Counted from the stretch's first letter, positions 32,946-44,236 are shown. The stretch: DNA of 64,000 nucleotides from Ophiobolus disseminans (GCA_010093685.1 MU006236.1:1-64000), one strand, 5' to 3'. Program-made: numbers and translations. The notes: generated from the sequence alone by a model not told the origin.

Positions 32946-34832
32946 ATGTCTGGCTTCGAGATTGCAGGAGTGGTCCTCGGTTCTCTCCCACTCTTGGTAG
33001 TGGCCTTGGAGCATTATTCGGATGGAGTAAACTTTTCACAGCGTGGCACATGGAAGCTTGGATCTGACGCACTTTAGGTATCTACAATTCAAAGTATGCG
33101 AAAGTACGAGACGATATTCGAATATCTACATGCGTCACTTGCGACGAGTTTGGCAATATACAGAAACTCCCTGGAAGAACTTTTGAGCCCGCTCGCGCTC
33201 TCAGATTCGCAGCTGTTTTGTTTGCTAGAGGATATCGATCAACATGCTTGGGATGACCCTGATTTGATCAAAGGAATAAGAAGTCGCCTTGGAAACAGTT
33301 ACGTACCATTCAAGTCATCAATCAAGCAGCTTCACAAAAAGGTGAATTTATTCGGGCATAAGCTGCAACTAGACGAAAAGCTCAAGGTGAGTTCCCAATG
33401 TTACTTGAGAACCTATTTAACCCCTCACAGCCGTCATGGGTTTCTGATGTTGGAGTTGTCGACACACAAGCTCGAACAAACTTCTTCAGGAACCCACTCA
33501 ACCGTATCCGAGGCGGTTTCAAATCCGACAAATATCGACAGCTGCTGTCGTCTCTGCAAGACGATATAGATCGCATCGCTTCCTTGACCTCGGGCGCTAT
33601 GGCTCTAGAGCCTTTGCGATTCGATCGAAGGCGCAAAGCAAATACTGCTTACCGGAAGTACTGTCGTGAATATGCTGAGCACCTTTATGCTAGTCTCAAC
33701 TCGCGCTGGTCATCACCATGTGCTTGCCACTGTATACATGAAGCCAACCTACGTCTATCATTACACAAGGATGATACGAAACGTGCGGTTCAATTCCATC
33801 TGGTGTTATCGTCCGAAATGGGGTTGGAAGCGTCGAGTGCTCCTTGGTCCTGGCGAGCAGTCGACGTTGAGCCGTCAGTAGTAGCCAATACTTTGTCAGT
33901 AATTATTGTTATCTTCAAACCATACTCCTGACACGAGTGTCGATGCTCGGTCGCTGACCTTGTCAACGTAGATTGGTGCCGCACACTCAGGCCATTCCCC
34001 AAATCGTAGTCCCTTCTACTTTTGATGTCCAAGCATCATGGACCCAGTGTGTAGTCCAAGCTACGAGGATTGAAGATCTGTGCGAACTGTTAAAGAACGA
34101 TCATCAAACGGCTTGTTGTATGGGCATCCTAGATGACATGGATGTCAAGCATCATGTTCACGCTGCGACGCTGCCCAAGACTTCGGAACTGTTACAGCAG
34201 CGCACTACATTACAAGAAATCATAGACCATCAGTCTGGGACGAAATTCAATATCAAACAAAAGCATGTGCGTATATATCTCCTGTCGTGCTGATACTGAC
34301 CTACTACAGATGCAGCATAGCACTTGTGTTAGCCAATGCGGTGCTGCAATTGTATGATACCCCATGGCTTACTGGAGATTGGAGTACAAAAGATATCTCT
34401 TTGTTCGCCCAAAGTCAGGAACCATCCGTTGCTGATCAGCCATATATCTCAAAACGATTCACATCACTCAACGCGTCTACCCCGCACCGCAGCAACCATC
34501 GCATCATCAAGAACGCTACAGTATTCGCTCTCGGAGTGGCCTTGCTCGAGGTATCTCACGGGCAACCGTTGCGCACATTCGCGTTATCGGATGATCTTGA
34601 CGATCAAGGAAACCATACACTTTGGACAGACTATCTCATAGCTGACCGTTTGGTTGAAGACATACATAAGCGAGAACTCCCCAATTACGCAAACGCGGCT
34701 CGTCGGTGTATACACTGCAACTTCGAAGGCACTGTGTACAGTCTCGACGATGACGACTTTCGGGAAAGATTCTATCAAGGGGTCATTGTACCACTTCAGA
34801 AAGATTACGATTACGTGGTTGGAGATCCGTGA
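32946..34832 (+). CDS. DUF7580-type fungal protein with N-terminal helical domain (about 554 aa)
   Basis: Frame-consistent exons are 32946-33026, 33078-33386, 33431-33894, 33972-34270 and 34321-34832; the last intron is the least certain. The start MSGFEIAGVVLGSLPLLVVAL and the following helices (VSTIQSMRKYETIF, FLHKKV-like heptads) match the N-terminal domain common to fungal DUF7580, ankyrin and NLR-like proteins. The C-terminal part has LVLANAVLQLYDTPWLTGDW, then FALGVALLEVSHGQPL and ARRCIHCNFE, the kinase-like core signature of DUF7580, without a recognisable catalytic HRD or DFG motif. These proteins are abundant in filamentous ascomycetes and suspected in incompatibility or cell-death signalling, but their roles are largely unproven. 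It is head to head with the zinc-finger/protease-like gene. Confidence 0.78.
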
Positions 34833-35012
34833 TGAAGAGCTGGCGATGTAGATTCTTCTTTCCACGGTCATGTTACGAAGGCCGTGCACTAGTTGCGGTT
34901 CAAGGGCATGCATGCAGAAAGCGCGTGTTGACCACGCTCGCTATCTCATCAGGATTACGATATCGCTCAGAGCTGTGCGCAAAGACCGCTCTGCTACGCT
35001 GTGAAAAATCCA

Positions 35013-37040
35013 CTACTTTTTAAATCTCAACCACACAACCTCCGCTGGCTTCGTATTGAAAGCCAGCTTCGTCTTCATCTTCTCCCGCTCCTCCGCTTTG
35101 ACAACCACCACCTCTCCACCAATGTGTTCCACCATCTCAATGCTACTGAAAGCCTGCACTAGCCGACATAGTACAAACTTCACTTCCATCACCGCCAGGT
35201 TCTTCCCCAAGCACGTTCGCGTTCCGAGGTTGAACGGAAAGAACGTCCATGGATCCGGCTTCCACTTGTTATCCCACCGGTGCGGGCGGAATTCGTTAGC
35301 GTCGGGCCCGTATATGTCCGGACGTCGTTGTATGCTGTCAAGACACATGACTGTCTTACATTAGTTGCGTTTTCAAGAAGAGCCCCCAGCCACGGTTTCG
35401 ATCAAGATGCTCGACGTACCCAGTGCTGTGCCCGCGAGGACACCTATTGGAGATTTGCCCGTTGGACCACCGCCGGTTGGTAGCGCGCAGTCCTTGAGTG
35501 CGGTACGGGTATTGAGTCCGACTGAAATCCGACTGTCAGTGGCATGTTCCGTGCATTCATCCAACTTGCCATACCCGACGAGTGCACACGCATAGTTTCC
35601 TGCACAATCCCGTTAAGCAACTCCATGCCTTCAAGTTCAGATGGACCTGGCGGATCTGATTTCCCGTGGCTATAGCTTTACGTGAGCTTTCTTCCTCAGA
35701 ACACGCGAAGGGAAACAACCTACGTTGTCGATATTTCGGCACGAAGCTCGCGCATGATGTTGGGATGGCGGACGAGTTCATAAAGTGCCCATGTAACAAT
35801 GATAGCGACGGAATCCTACAACTATCTATCAGCCCTGACGGTGGTTAGCGATGTCATCATTCATACCCTCCCGCCAACAAGGACCGCCGCCAGTTGGTCC
35901 TTCAGCACCTTCTCCGGTACACCCTGCGCAATCAACACGCCTAAGAGCGTTTGGGCTTTTCGATCTCGCTCTTCCGGGCTGTCGGGGCCTTCCAACGAGA
36001 AGGAGTGAAAGACACTGTCTAAGTACGTATCAATGACATTACAGGCTTTTCGGTCGGGCGGTATCCAGGCTCCGATCTTGCTAGCTCACGATTAGTATGA
36101 CGATGGCGGAGTTAAAGTTCATGTAGCCCGGTACTTACCCAAACAGCAACCTCCACGTATTTACGTTTTTATGGTGCTGAATCGCATCTCTCAAGCTTTG
36201 GTCGTTGGTAAGAAGTGTGTTGGTAGAGCTGCCGTAGAATATGTCCGATACGACGTCGATGGCGAACCGGTTTAGTTGGTTGAGGGTGTCATGGGGCTTG
36301 CCGTCGGACAAGACGCGAATGAGATTTTGGGTGTGTCGTTTTGTCACAACGTAGTCCGTGGGGCGTATCTTTCCAGTCTGACACCAATTTAGCGGTGAAT
36401 TTTCTCAGGATGGGGGCATCTACATGCGCAATAAGGTGGCTTCGATTGGTATGCCAGGCGTGTCCGTCGGCTGTCACAAATCAGTCAAGTGGTTTATTAC
36501 GGTGAAGAACGACTTTACTTGTCAGTATCGAATCTCGCGTGAAGCTACTCCAGATTTTGTGATATGTTGCGCCCTTCCCAAAACAGGTAGACTGCGCGAG
36601 GTAAGTAAAGTGGGCATTAAACATTGGAACTTTTATATTACCTGAGTCGACATAATAGCACGAACATTCTCAATGTTTTCGGTCAGAATCATAATCCTGC
36701 CCAACATGCGGAGTTCGACGGTTTGTCCTGGTACGTTTAGGATCTTTCGATGCCATTCGAGAAGCGTGTTGGTGCGCCGGGCTTGAATCATGTCGGGAGA
36801 GATTCCGAAGACTATTGCAATACTTGTCAGGCCGATATAACACTGAACAACATCGACAAATGGTCACTGACCTAGCAAGAAACGTGAGAACGCCGCTGGA
36901 GCGCGGGCGCCCAACCTTAGCCGCCTGCGAGTTTTGGCACATTCTCTCAGAACAATTGTGGTGATGCAAAGCACTACAAAGCTCACATTGAATGTAGAGC
37001 GGAGGTTCCAAAGAGGCAAATCGATTATGATGGTGTCCAT
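35013..37040 (-). CDS. Cytochrome P450, CYP52-clan-like monooxygenase (512 aa), intact
   Basis: Ten exons: 37040-36872, 36811-36642, 36591-36519, 36470-36424, 36377-36139, 36080-35867, 35815-35724, 35669-35575, 35521-35420 and 35350-35013. All nine introns are 46-69 bp and the sum is an exact frame. The N terminus (VSFVVLCITTIVL) is a membrane anchor. Landmarks are FGKGATYHKIW, FTRDSILTTDG, an I-helix GGRDSVAIIVTW, the K-helix Glu-x-x-Arg in QETMRVHSS, PTGGGPTGKSP, RRPDIYGPDANEFRPHRW, and the haem-binding FNLGTRTCLGKNLAV with its Cys. P450s hydroxylate lipophilic substrates in the endoplasmic reticulum; the CYP52-like features suggest fatty acids, alkanes or a secondary metabolite. It lies next to a dead MFS transporter, possibly remnants of one cluster. 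Confidence 0.9.
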
Positions 37041-38250
37041 CGTTCTTTGGTGTAGTGAACAATGATCAGAGTTGAGAAACAAGATGACTGTACTTTGGCA
37101 ATCTCAAGCCCGTTGGAAATGAAAGTGGAAGAGGAGAGACGCTGCACGTTCTCAATTGTTAAATGTTCTTTCAAATCATGCAGGTCCTGCCTGGCCCGCA
37201 ACTCAGGTGATGCAAAGTAAGTGCGGCACAGTTGGTCAGCAATATGGATAATATATATACTAACAAGTTACGCCGTAATGAAGCGTTAGGCCTGGATAAC
37301 CCTGCACCCTTGATCTGAGAGTTACGCGGCACAAATGAACAAGTGACCTTACTCATAAGGGTAGTCCTGAAGTATAAGAACAGATTGACAAAACGCCTCG
37401 AGAGGCGCGATGATAACGGTTAGCAAGGCTACCTTTGTCTCCTCTGGCGCTAAATTAGAAGCACAATGCAAGATCTAAACCGTGATTTGGTTCTTTTGCC
37501 ACATCAGCAATGACGACAAGACCTGTGCGCCCGCTACACCTGCCAGAATCTTTGTTTGCAGATTGTAAGCGTCGGCTAGCTTGATACCAACGACATGTTT
37601 GGTCGCGGGGTCAAATGCGTTGACCGACGGAGCAAATTCGAGAATTTGGGTGATTTGGTGTGCGGTCAAGAGGTCGTTCAGAGTGGATCGTAAATAGGCG
37701 GCACGTGCAGTGTTGATGATGGAAAGGGTGACTGCGCCACCCATTAGTCGGAATTGCATTACAGCTCCCATTGCGACAGCTGCAAGATCACCGAGTTAGC
37801 CGCCCTATCATGTCTGAGAAAGTCTGAGCTGAGGAGGACTTACACGTGTCTCTGGGAAGTACCGAGAAGGGTACTAAAAGCACTAACAACGAAATGCTGG
37901 AGCCACATCCAAATCCAGCCAGGGCTTCGTAGCTATATTGTCTGGCAGTGATGACCGTAGAAGGTGGAATATTGGCCAAAAGACTGAAACCACAGACTTG
38001 AAGTATACCCGATCCGATGACGAGGTACAAAGGCGGATTTCCTTTCTTAGCTAAAGCGGCTGTGATCGCCGACGAGAACAGCGCTGAGGCAATGAAGGGC
38101 ATGGTGCGAAGGCCTGCTCCGAGTGCAGAAGTACCATGCACGACCTGGTATCTCAGTGGTAGTTGGAAGATAGTGCAGAACCAACAGCTGCCTAAGAATA
38201 TTCTGTTACTATGTTGGGTCAGTAGATATCGTACAATCCCTTCTAGCTTA

Positions 38251-38410
38251 TGTCAGATGTAGGAGACAGCAAAAAAGAGGGAGAAGGTTGTTGTATTGAG
38301 AGAGTTATGGAGAGCGATTATATACACAACATGATGAGTAAGCCAGTGACTAAGAGTCACGTGAGGATGCAGTTCATGTGTACCGTATGAACTGAGGTGC
38401 CAGGCTGACA
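38251..38410. mobile_element. Solo LTR, family 'beta' copy 1 (160 bp), in an MFS intron
   Basis: Ends are TGTCAGATG...GGCTGACA (6-bp inverted TGTCAG/CTGACA), with perfect 5-bp duplications GCTTA at 38246-38250 and 38411-38415. Same unit and orientation as 41611-41772. It contains TATATAC near its centre. Orientation of the parent element is not determinable. Confidence 0.85.
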
Positions 38411-39003
38411 GCTTACATACAACAGCATGCCGACAAAGACACGGTTCTGAACGAACCTCCATGGAAACACAGGCTCAGTAACTCCGGCCATGTCTTTGTT
38501 CCGTGTAACCTGCCGCTCCCACAGGAAGAACAAGATCCATAGTATTTCCGAAGTTACCAGCAAGGTCATGGTAAAAGCAGATCGCCAGCCATGTGATAGG
38601 CCTGCTTCTTCCACGGCCGGAACGAGCGAAAGAGTCGCAAGCAGCAGTAAGGCACTCCCAAGAAAGTCCACCCTCTTCACAGTAGCTCTGGACATGAGCT
38701 TGTTGCACGCTAGCAGGGTTATCCCTACGCTCTCTCTTTCTGCACATATATATAGCTTCCCTCATTCATAGCTATACAATCAACTCAGTCCTTCATTCTC
38801 CTTCCATATCACACACGTGAGAGAGCTGCTTGAACCTCTTGGGCCTGCCGTGATACGGAAAACCACGGGGAACACACCAAAAGACGATAAGCAAAGCTGG
38901 CAAAGCTGTTGGAAGATTGAGAAGGAAGATCCATCTCCAGTACGTCCGGGAAATGATGCCTCCCAGAATGGGCCCGACCATGAGTGAAATAGCATAAACC
39001 ATT

Positions 39004-39215
39004 TGTTGCGGTGTGAGAATGCAATTTAATTGAAGTGTATTGTTCTGTTGTTCTGTTGTTCTGCTTGCGCGGACCTCTCAGAAGGCAGGCAGCAGGGTCT
39101 GTTTACATGACGTATCTACGATACTGTTGAGGTAAGAGGTGCTCAATAAGGGAGGAAGCAGCGCCAGACCACCGCACGCAGCACACGTGACACACGTTCC
39201 TCATAAACCGTCACA
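39004..39215 (+). mobile_element. Solo LTR, family 'alpha' copy 2 (212 bp), in the MFS exon
   Basis: Starts TGTTGCGGTGTGAGAATG and ends AACCGTCACA, with perfect CCATT duplications at 38999-39003 and 39216-39220. Closely related to 16182-16390. Confidence 0.87.
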
Positions 39216-39267
39216 CCATTGCGATGAAAGCGACCAGCATGGTATACGTTTCTTTGGGCACTATATA

Positions 39268-39400
39268 TGATGGACTGAGAGGGAAGAGTGGGCGAACTAA
39301 GTGATGGATTGTGAGGCTACGAGGCTCAAAGGGAAGAGCAGAATGACGCTAGTCCAACCTGAGTGGAGCTAAGCCCTCACTGGCTTGGCACCTGCGAACA
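39268..39400 (-). mobile_element. Solo LTR, family 'gamma' copy 1 (133 bp), in the MFS exon
   Basis: On the minus strand the unit reads TGTTCGCAGG...CAGTCCATCA. It is flanked by GATAT and TATAT on that strand, a 5-bp duplication with one change. It is nearly identical to 41803-41935, which is in the opposite orientation. 133 bp is very short for an LTR. Confidence 0.8.
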
Positions 39401-39994
39401 ATATCCATGCTAATGACGGAGCACATGGCGAAGCAGGCTCTCCCTCCCAACCCTTGAAAGGCTCGAAAGATAATCCTACGGGCACACGTTACTCTTGCTA
39501 TCGTAGGTGGTGCATACGAGAGTACTTACATTTGAGTTAGAGACTGCGCTGCGCCACATGCTCCGGAAAAGATCATGAAGGTAGTGATGGCAGCCAGGAA
39601 CATTGGTTTCTGGCCGAAGATATCGCTGAGCTTTGAAATGATGATGACCATTGCTGCATACTGTCAGCCAAGAGTCGATAGATCAAGGTGTTGGGGCAGT
39701 ACACCCACGAAGCCGAGGAGGTATGCCGATATGATCCAGGAGCCGCGCTCAAAGCCGTGGAAGTCATTAGTAATAACAACAAGAGATGTTGTGACGATTG
39801 GAATCTCGAGATTTGCGAGGAAGAGGGCAACGGTGATCCTGATTTTGATTTACGTGTGGCCAAATCAAAGTATCAGAAGCTTACGCCGTTATGAAGAGGT
39901 AGAATCGTAGCCCGTGAAGATACTGGACTCCGTTGTCGCTTGGTGCCACTTCATTTGAGTTTTGAACACGACTCTGGTCTGTCTTGTTGCTCAT

Positions 39995-41066
39995 AGCTGC
40001 ACTTCATTCGTGCTTCCACAAAGCACGATGGATCATTCGCTCGCGTCGCAATCAAATCGCAGAGATACAAACAAAGGTCAGAAATGTGACGGTATAAATA
40101 CCTTGTATACGGAGCGGTACACAAGGTCGGCCTTTCTGTACCGTTACAAGAAATGGTTGAGGGAGCAGGCAAGAAATGCATAGGTAGAGGGCTGTTACCG
40201 TTCACTAAACGGACTCACATATATACAGGCATGAAATGGCGTCAAGCTATACTTCGTGTGCTGTGCCACGACACTGGATACTCAATTTAGCCATAGCATT
40301 GGGTCATGTGGCACAGATGTCATTTCAGGACCACGCAGCGATAGGATCTGTTGCCAACGCGGCGCAGCAACCGCTGAAAGCCATGTGTCGTGCAGAAGCT
40401 CTTGTTGAAGCCCCGTGTTGCGATCGGTGAAACACACACCTTATGAACTTCATGAGTCATGATGAAATCATCATATGTGTGGTGCAAGAAGTCGGATTCC
40501 ACGGCTTAAATAGGATGGATACGATACTATTCAGCGCTCGTGATTCCAATGGCATCAACTACCCTAAGCTCCTTCGTTCTATTACATCCATGGGTCTTCA
40601 ACTGTGGTGCTAAATAAGCTTAGCTGGAATATGAAAAAAAAAATCAGGGGAGCCACGTAGCCGAATGGCCGAAAACCATGCACGGGTATGGCTAAAACAT
40701 GCTATTTGCTTTGCTTGGTCGCAGGAACCAAAGACAGTATCAGTCTACACATAACAGTGTTTTGGGCGGAGGTGTGTGTCTCGTTGATCTTCCTCGTTGA
40801 TCGTCGTTTATTCCTGGGTCTGGCACGGCGTCGTCTTCCGCCAGTACACCTTCCTCACCAAGCTCGGTGTTCCACTGCAATGAACTTCTGTTGCTCATTC
40901 CACGCAACTCTGGCAGTTTGCGCTGTAAAGGCTTTGGCGCATACCGAGCGCGCCAAACAGCACCTATCTCTCACAACCTTATGGTCCAACCTCTACACAC
41001 AATTCTGGCGATGACTCTGACGACCTTGGTCGCAATGCGAAGTTTGCACGAACATCGAGCGACCAT
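39995..41066. other. Gene-poor decayed stretch
   Basis: No recognisable gene. A plus-strand frame around 40880-41100 (ending NAKFARTSSDHLWNDVEV) has some coding flavour but no start and no known family. Confidence 0.4.
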
Positions 41067-41610
41067 TTATGGAATGATGTCGAAGTTATCGAGCCGGTTA
41101 TGACATCTCAAGATATTCGTTTTGATCTTGCTGCCATGCGACCAAGTGATGTGATCTTCCGTGCTCCTAGAAACAAGATATGAAGGATCAAATATCGTCG
41201 TTGTTCCAACCCGAACGTGTCCCTGCTCAATCATCTTGACAGCGGCCTGGATTGTATCCGCCATATGAAGCCGCGACATCACGACCGGAAGTCGTCGGCG
41301 CGCAAATGCGGACACGGTCCTTTATGCCCAATCCGCGATAGGCGCAAATTTGAGTTTAGGATGCCCAGATTTGTTTAACAACACTTGTTCGAGTTGTAGG
41401 CGGTATGGGTCGTTGGGAGCAAGAAAGCTGAGACGATGAGCGAGGTGTCGAAGGGAACCGCAAAGACGGTTGTATGCTACAGAAACATACTATTAGCTAG
41501 CATTCCAGCAACGTAATAAGGCTGTCATACCTTAATAGTCATTGCGGTTTTGGATCATGTATCGCCGGAGGACATTTGCTTCGCGGTGTCCCTTTCTGAT
41601 TTGTAGGTAT

Positions 41611-41772
41611 TGTCGGATGTAGGAGACAGGGCAAAAGTGAGAAGAAGGTTGTTGTATTGAGAGAGCTACATAGAGCGATTATATACACAACATGATGAGT
41701 AAGCCAGTGACTAAGAGTCACGTGGAGATGCAGTCCACATTGTACCATGTGAACTAAAGTGCCAGGCTGACA
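41611..41772. mobile_element. Solo LTR, family 'beta' copy 2 (162 bp), in the IMP3 pseudogene
   Basis: TGTCGGATG...GGCTGACA flanked by perfect GGTAT duplications at 41606-41610 and 41773-41777. Matches 38251-38410 with scattered transitions. Confidence 0.86.
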
Positions 41773-41802
41773 GGTATTTAGGTCAACCTTGCGTAGGAGC
41801 TT

Positions 41803-41935
41803 TGTTCGCAGGTGCCAAGCCAGTGAGGGCTTAGCTCCACTCAGGTTGGACTAGCGTCATTCTGCTCTTCCCTTTGAGCCTCGTAGCCTCACAATCCATC
41901 ACTCAGTTCGCCCACTCTTCCCTCTCAGTCCATCA
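41803..41935 (+). mobile_element. Solo LTR, family 'gamma' copy 2 (133 bp), in the IMP3 pseudogene
   Basis: TGTTCGCAGG...CAGTCCATCA flanked by perfect AGCTT duplications at 41798-41802 and 41936-41940. It is the reverse complement of 39268-39400 with very few differences, so both insertions are probably young. Confidence 0.87.
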
Positions 41936-41970
41936 AGCTTATTTTGGTGGAATTTGAGCTTCCGGACCAT

Positions 41971-42686
41971 GTTGGCGATGTAGCGAACATTGGAGATTGC
42001 TCGTTCGTCTCGTCGTGGAGGTCAAATGCAAAGGTTTCAGTAGTGTTGCTGCATCAGCGCTCGTCGGTGGTCCGGGCGCGCCTCAAGCACGACCGAACCT
42101 CAAGTGCTTGACCCCACCCTACGTCCCCGCTCTTCCCAAGAACGCGCAAATCCACGAAAGCCCGGGGCCGACAATCTAAGAAACTGCGACACCGAACGGG
42201 GCCCCGCATATCGCAGGCTGTCTCTGTTGACGAATATCGAGGTCACGACAGCGGAACTCAGCCAGCTCATTGTCCCATTTGCGAACGGATCTATGGATAT
42301 TACCTGCATTCAGGGCAGCGAAAAGGTGCTTCGAGGCACACCTATTTATACATGCAGTGATGACGCAAAAAGATTCAAATATGTCAAACTGGATGAAGAA
42401 ACCGTTGTACGACGATCGGGCGAATGACATCCAGTCCTTTTCAGCCCCAAGCCACGCCCCCATATATTCATGCATGTCAGGCTAGCAATACATGCAGTGT
42501 GAGCATACCGGGGCTCAATCTGCCTCGCCTACTTTCAGTTGATCCCCGGATAGTGTTTGATGCCCCACTACATAGTGTAAGGCTACCCTCGTCAAAGTGA
42601 GTCTACAATTTACTCCAGACTTCCATTCCCGTCAACAATAACAATAATACTTGAAACTTGTTACCTCCGCAAAGATCCTGTTGAAC
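41971..42686. other. Intergenic, unidentified fragment
   Basis: A plus-strand frame at about 42100-42345 is basic, with a CPICERIYGYY word. It is broken by stops and has no identifiable start. No gene can be supported. Confidence 0.4.
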
Positions 42687-43976
42687 ATGGCTCCTCAAGG
42701 CAGTTTGCGCGAGATGATCTTGAACAAACCCGCCCTTGAACCTCCGCTAGGGGTGGAGCACGACTTTTCCGCATCTCCACACTTTCGATCAGAGATGTTA
42801 GGTGTCAACATCAGCATGCTTCTCCTAGCAACATTTGCCGTGATGATTCGGATATACACGAAGATGGTCATCCTGAAGAAAATGGCGATCGAGGATTGTA
42901 AGTACTCCAACATAGGGCGAGTCAAAAACGCGCTTTCTAATCTTAAACAGATTTGATCATCGCTGCCTGGGTATACTCACTGCAATTGAATCCCGGGACC
43001 GAGTGCTAATGCGCCCGCATCTAGCTCATGTATACTGCTGGGTACCATACCATCAACTTCATCATGTTGAACATGAAGGGAGCAGGCGAACACCAATGGA
43101 ACGTACATGTCCGGGACCTTATTCCATTCGCCTACGTTAGTCGCCCGATTTACTCTCCAATAACCAACTAACCTTACTAGTACCTGATGATCGAAAGCGC
43201 AATCTACGGGCTTGTTGTCATGCAAATAAAAGCTGCAATTATTCTCCAATGTCTCCGCGTTTTAGTCCCAACTGGCATCCGCAACGTCTCGTATTGGGTC
43301 TTCCATGTTTTGCTTTGGGCGCATGTCATATTCTATATGATCTGCATGTTTGTCGAAATCTTCATGTGCAGTCCGCGATCAAAAGCTTGGGATCCTACGG
43401 TGCTGACTGGACACTGTATGGATAGCAAAGCTGTTAATACTGCCGCTGCCGCTATCAACACTGCGTCCGATTTGATACTTGTTTTGATCCCACAAGTGGT
43501 GATCTGGGGTTTAAACATGCCGACGCGCCGGAAATGGGCTGTGTCAGTGGTCTTTCTCGTCGGTGTCCTGTAAGTTCGACTGGCATACTGCATTGCTTTA
43601 TCCGCTAATCGTCCCCAGTGCTTCCGCCGCCGCAGCAGTGCGAATGTACTACTGCATTGATCTGTACCGCACCAAGGATTACACATGGGGTGTCACGATG
43701 ATGGGGCTGTGGGTGCATGTGGAGGTCGGGCTGGGGTTCTTGGTCGCATGCATACCCGTCTTTCCCCGCTTCTTTAAGCAACAGCCAATATTCCTGAGTA
43801 TAGGCAGTAGCTTGCGGTCAGTCTTTCGGCTCAGGAGCTCAAATTCAACAAAGCACGATGGTGAACGATTGGGAAGTACGGACCTTCCGAGTTGTAGGAA
43901 ACAGCCTCTAGTCAGCGACATTGAGTTCGAGGAACTGGTCATGCGCACGGATATTAGTAGGGGCACCACGGAGTGA
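42687..43976 (+). CDS. Fungal rhodopsin-like seven-helix integral membrane protein (362 aa)
   Basis: Exons 42687-42897, 42951-42970 (only 20 nt), 43025-43135, 43181-43569 and 43619-43976; the frame closes exactly. Start MAPQGSLREMILN with good context (AACATGG). Helices are visible at MLLLATFAVMIRIYTKM, LIIAAW, YGLVVMQIKAAIILQC, FHVLLWAHVIFYMICMF, ASDLILVLIPQVVIWGL, WAVSVVFLVGVLASAAA and GLWVHVEVGLGFLVACIP. The motifs DxxLIIAAW, CMDSKAVNTAAAAINTASD and WVHVEVGLG match the fungal rhodopsin-domain family formerly grouped with PTH11-type receptors. There is no CFEM domain. Ligand unknown; such proteins are thought to act as plasma-membrane sensors. The cytoplasmic tail is short and charged. Confidence 0.88.
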
Positions 43977-44236
43977 TGCCCGGAGCTAGGCGACAGATCC
44001 TGTTTGACGTTGAAGATACACGTATTTCAGATTTGATGTAGTGTTGGTCAACCAAGTCATCTCCTTACAGAAAGAAACACAGTCCTAGATTTTCTAGAGT
44101 AAAGGATAGCTTGCATGTTCACATTGTCAGATCAGATCAGGTTGGAATAGACCCAGCAGCAGCAGAGATTATGATGGGAATAAACACAGCGCCGCAGTTC
44201 ATAACACGTTAGCCGCCCATCCAATGCCGTCGACAT

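Larger units (their letters stand above)
37475..39994 (-). pseudogene. MFS transporter gene disrupted by three solo LTRs
   Basis: From ATG 39994 (MSNKTDQSRVQNSNEV), short exons and introns give a drug/H+ antiporter-like major facilitator: VALFLANLEIPIVTTSLVV (first helix), SKLSDIFGQKPMF (motif A), FRAFQGLGGRACFAM, and MVGPILGGIISRTYWRW. The C-terminal half ends at 37475. The coding exon is split by solo LTRs at 39268-39400 (between MDI and VPKETY) and 39004-39215 (between FIAM and VYAISL), each with its target duplication. A third at 38251-38410 sits inside an intron just after a GTATGTAAGC donor. Apart from the insertions the frame can be followed throughout, so the loss is recent. It may have exported a product or substrate of the neighbouring P450. 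Confidence 0.88.
41067..41970 (-). pseudogene. IMP3: IMP3 (U3 snoRNP protein) pseudogene with two solo LTR insertions
   Basis: ATG at 41970 opens MVRKLKFHQNKLLRKVD, the invariant IMP3 start. It is cut by the 133-bp LTR (41803-41935) inside the NKL codons and by the 162-bp LTR (41611-41772) a little further on. The remainder reads REANVLRRYMIQNRNDY, then YNRLCGSLRHLAHRLS, and the S4 RNA-binding segment SAFARRRLPVVMSRLHMA, IEQGHVRVGT and DNFDIIP at the end. Further lesions are a 1-nt frameshift before the REANVLRR block, a TAA after NDY and a TAA before RTVSAF, both TAA plausibly from CAA by C-to-T change. IMP3 is essential for early cleavages of pre-rRNA, so a working copy must exist elsewhere; this is a duplicated, dead copy. 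Confidence 0.9.

Noticed and set aside
36135..36480. Apparent frameshift in the P450 after NRSHLIAH
   Set aside because: A 46-bp GT-AG intron (36378-36423) restores the frame with TGKIRPTDYVV, so the gene is intact.
38216..38420. Apparent frameshift at the MFS exon next to the 160-bp LTR
   Set aside because: Using donor GTATGT instead of GTAAGC gives a clean in-frame junction (GMLF-NRIFLGS), so this LTR is intronic rather than in an exon.
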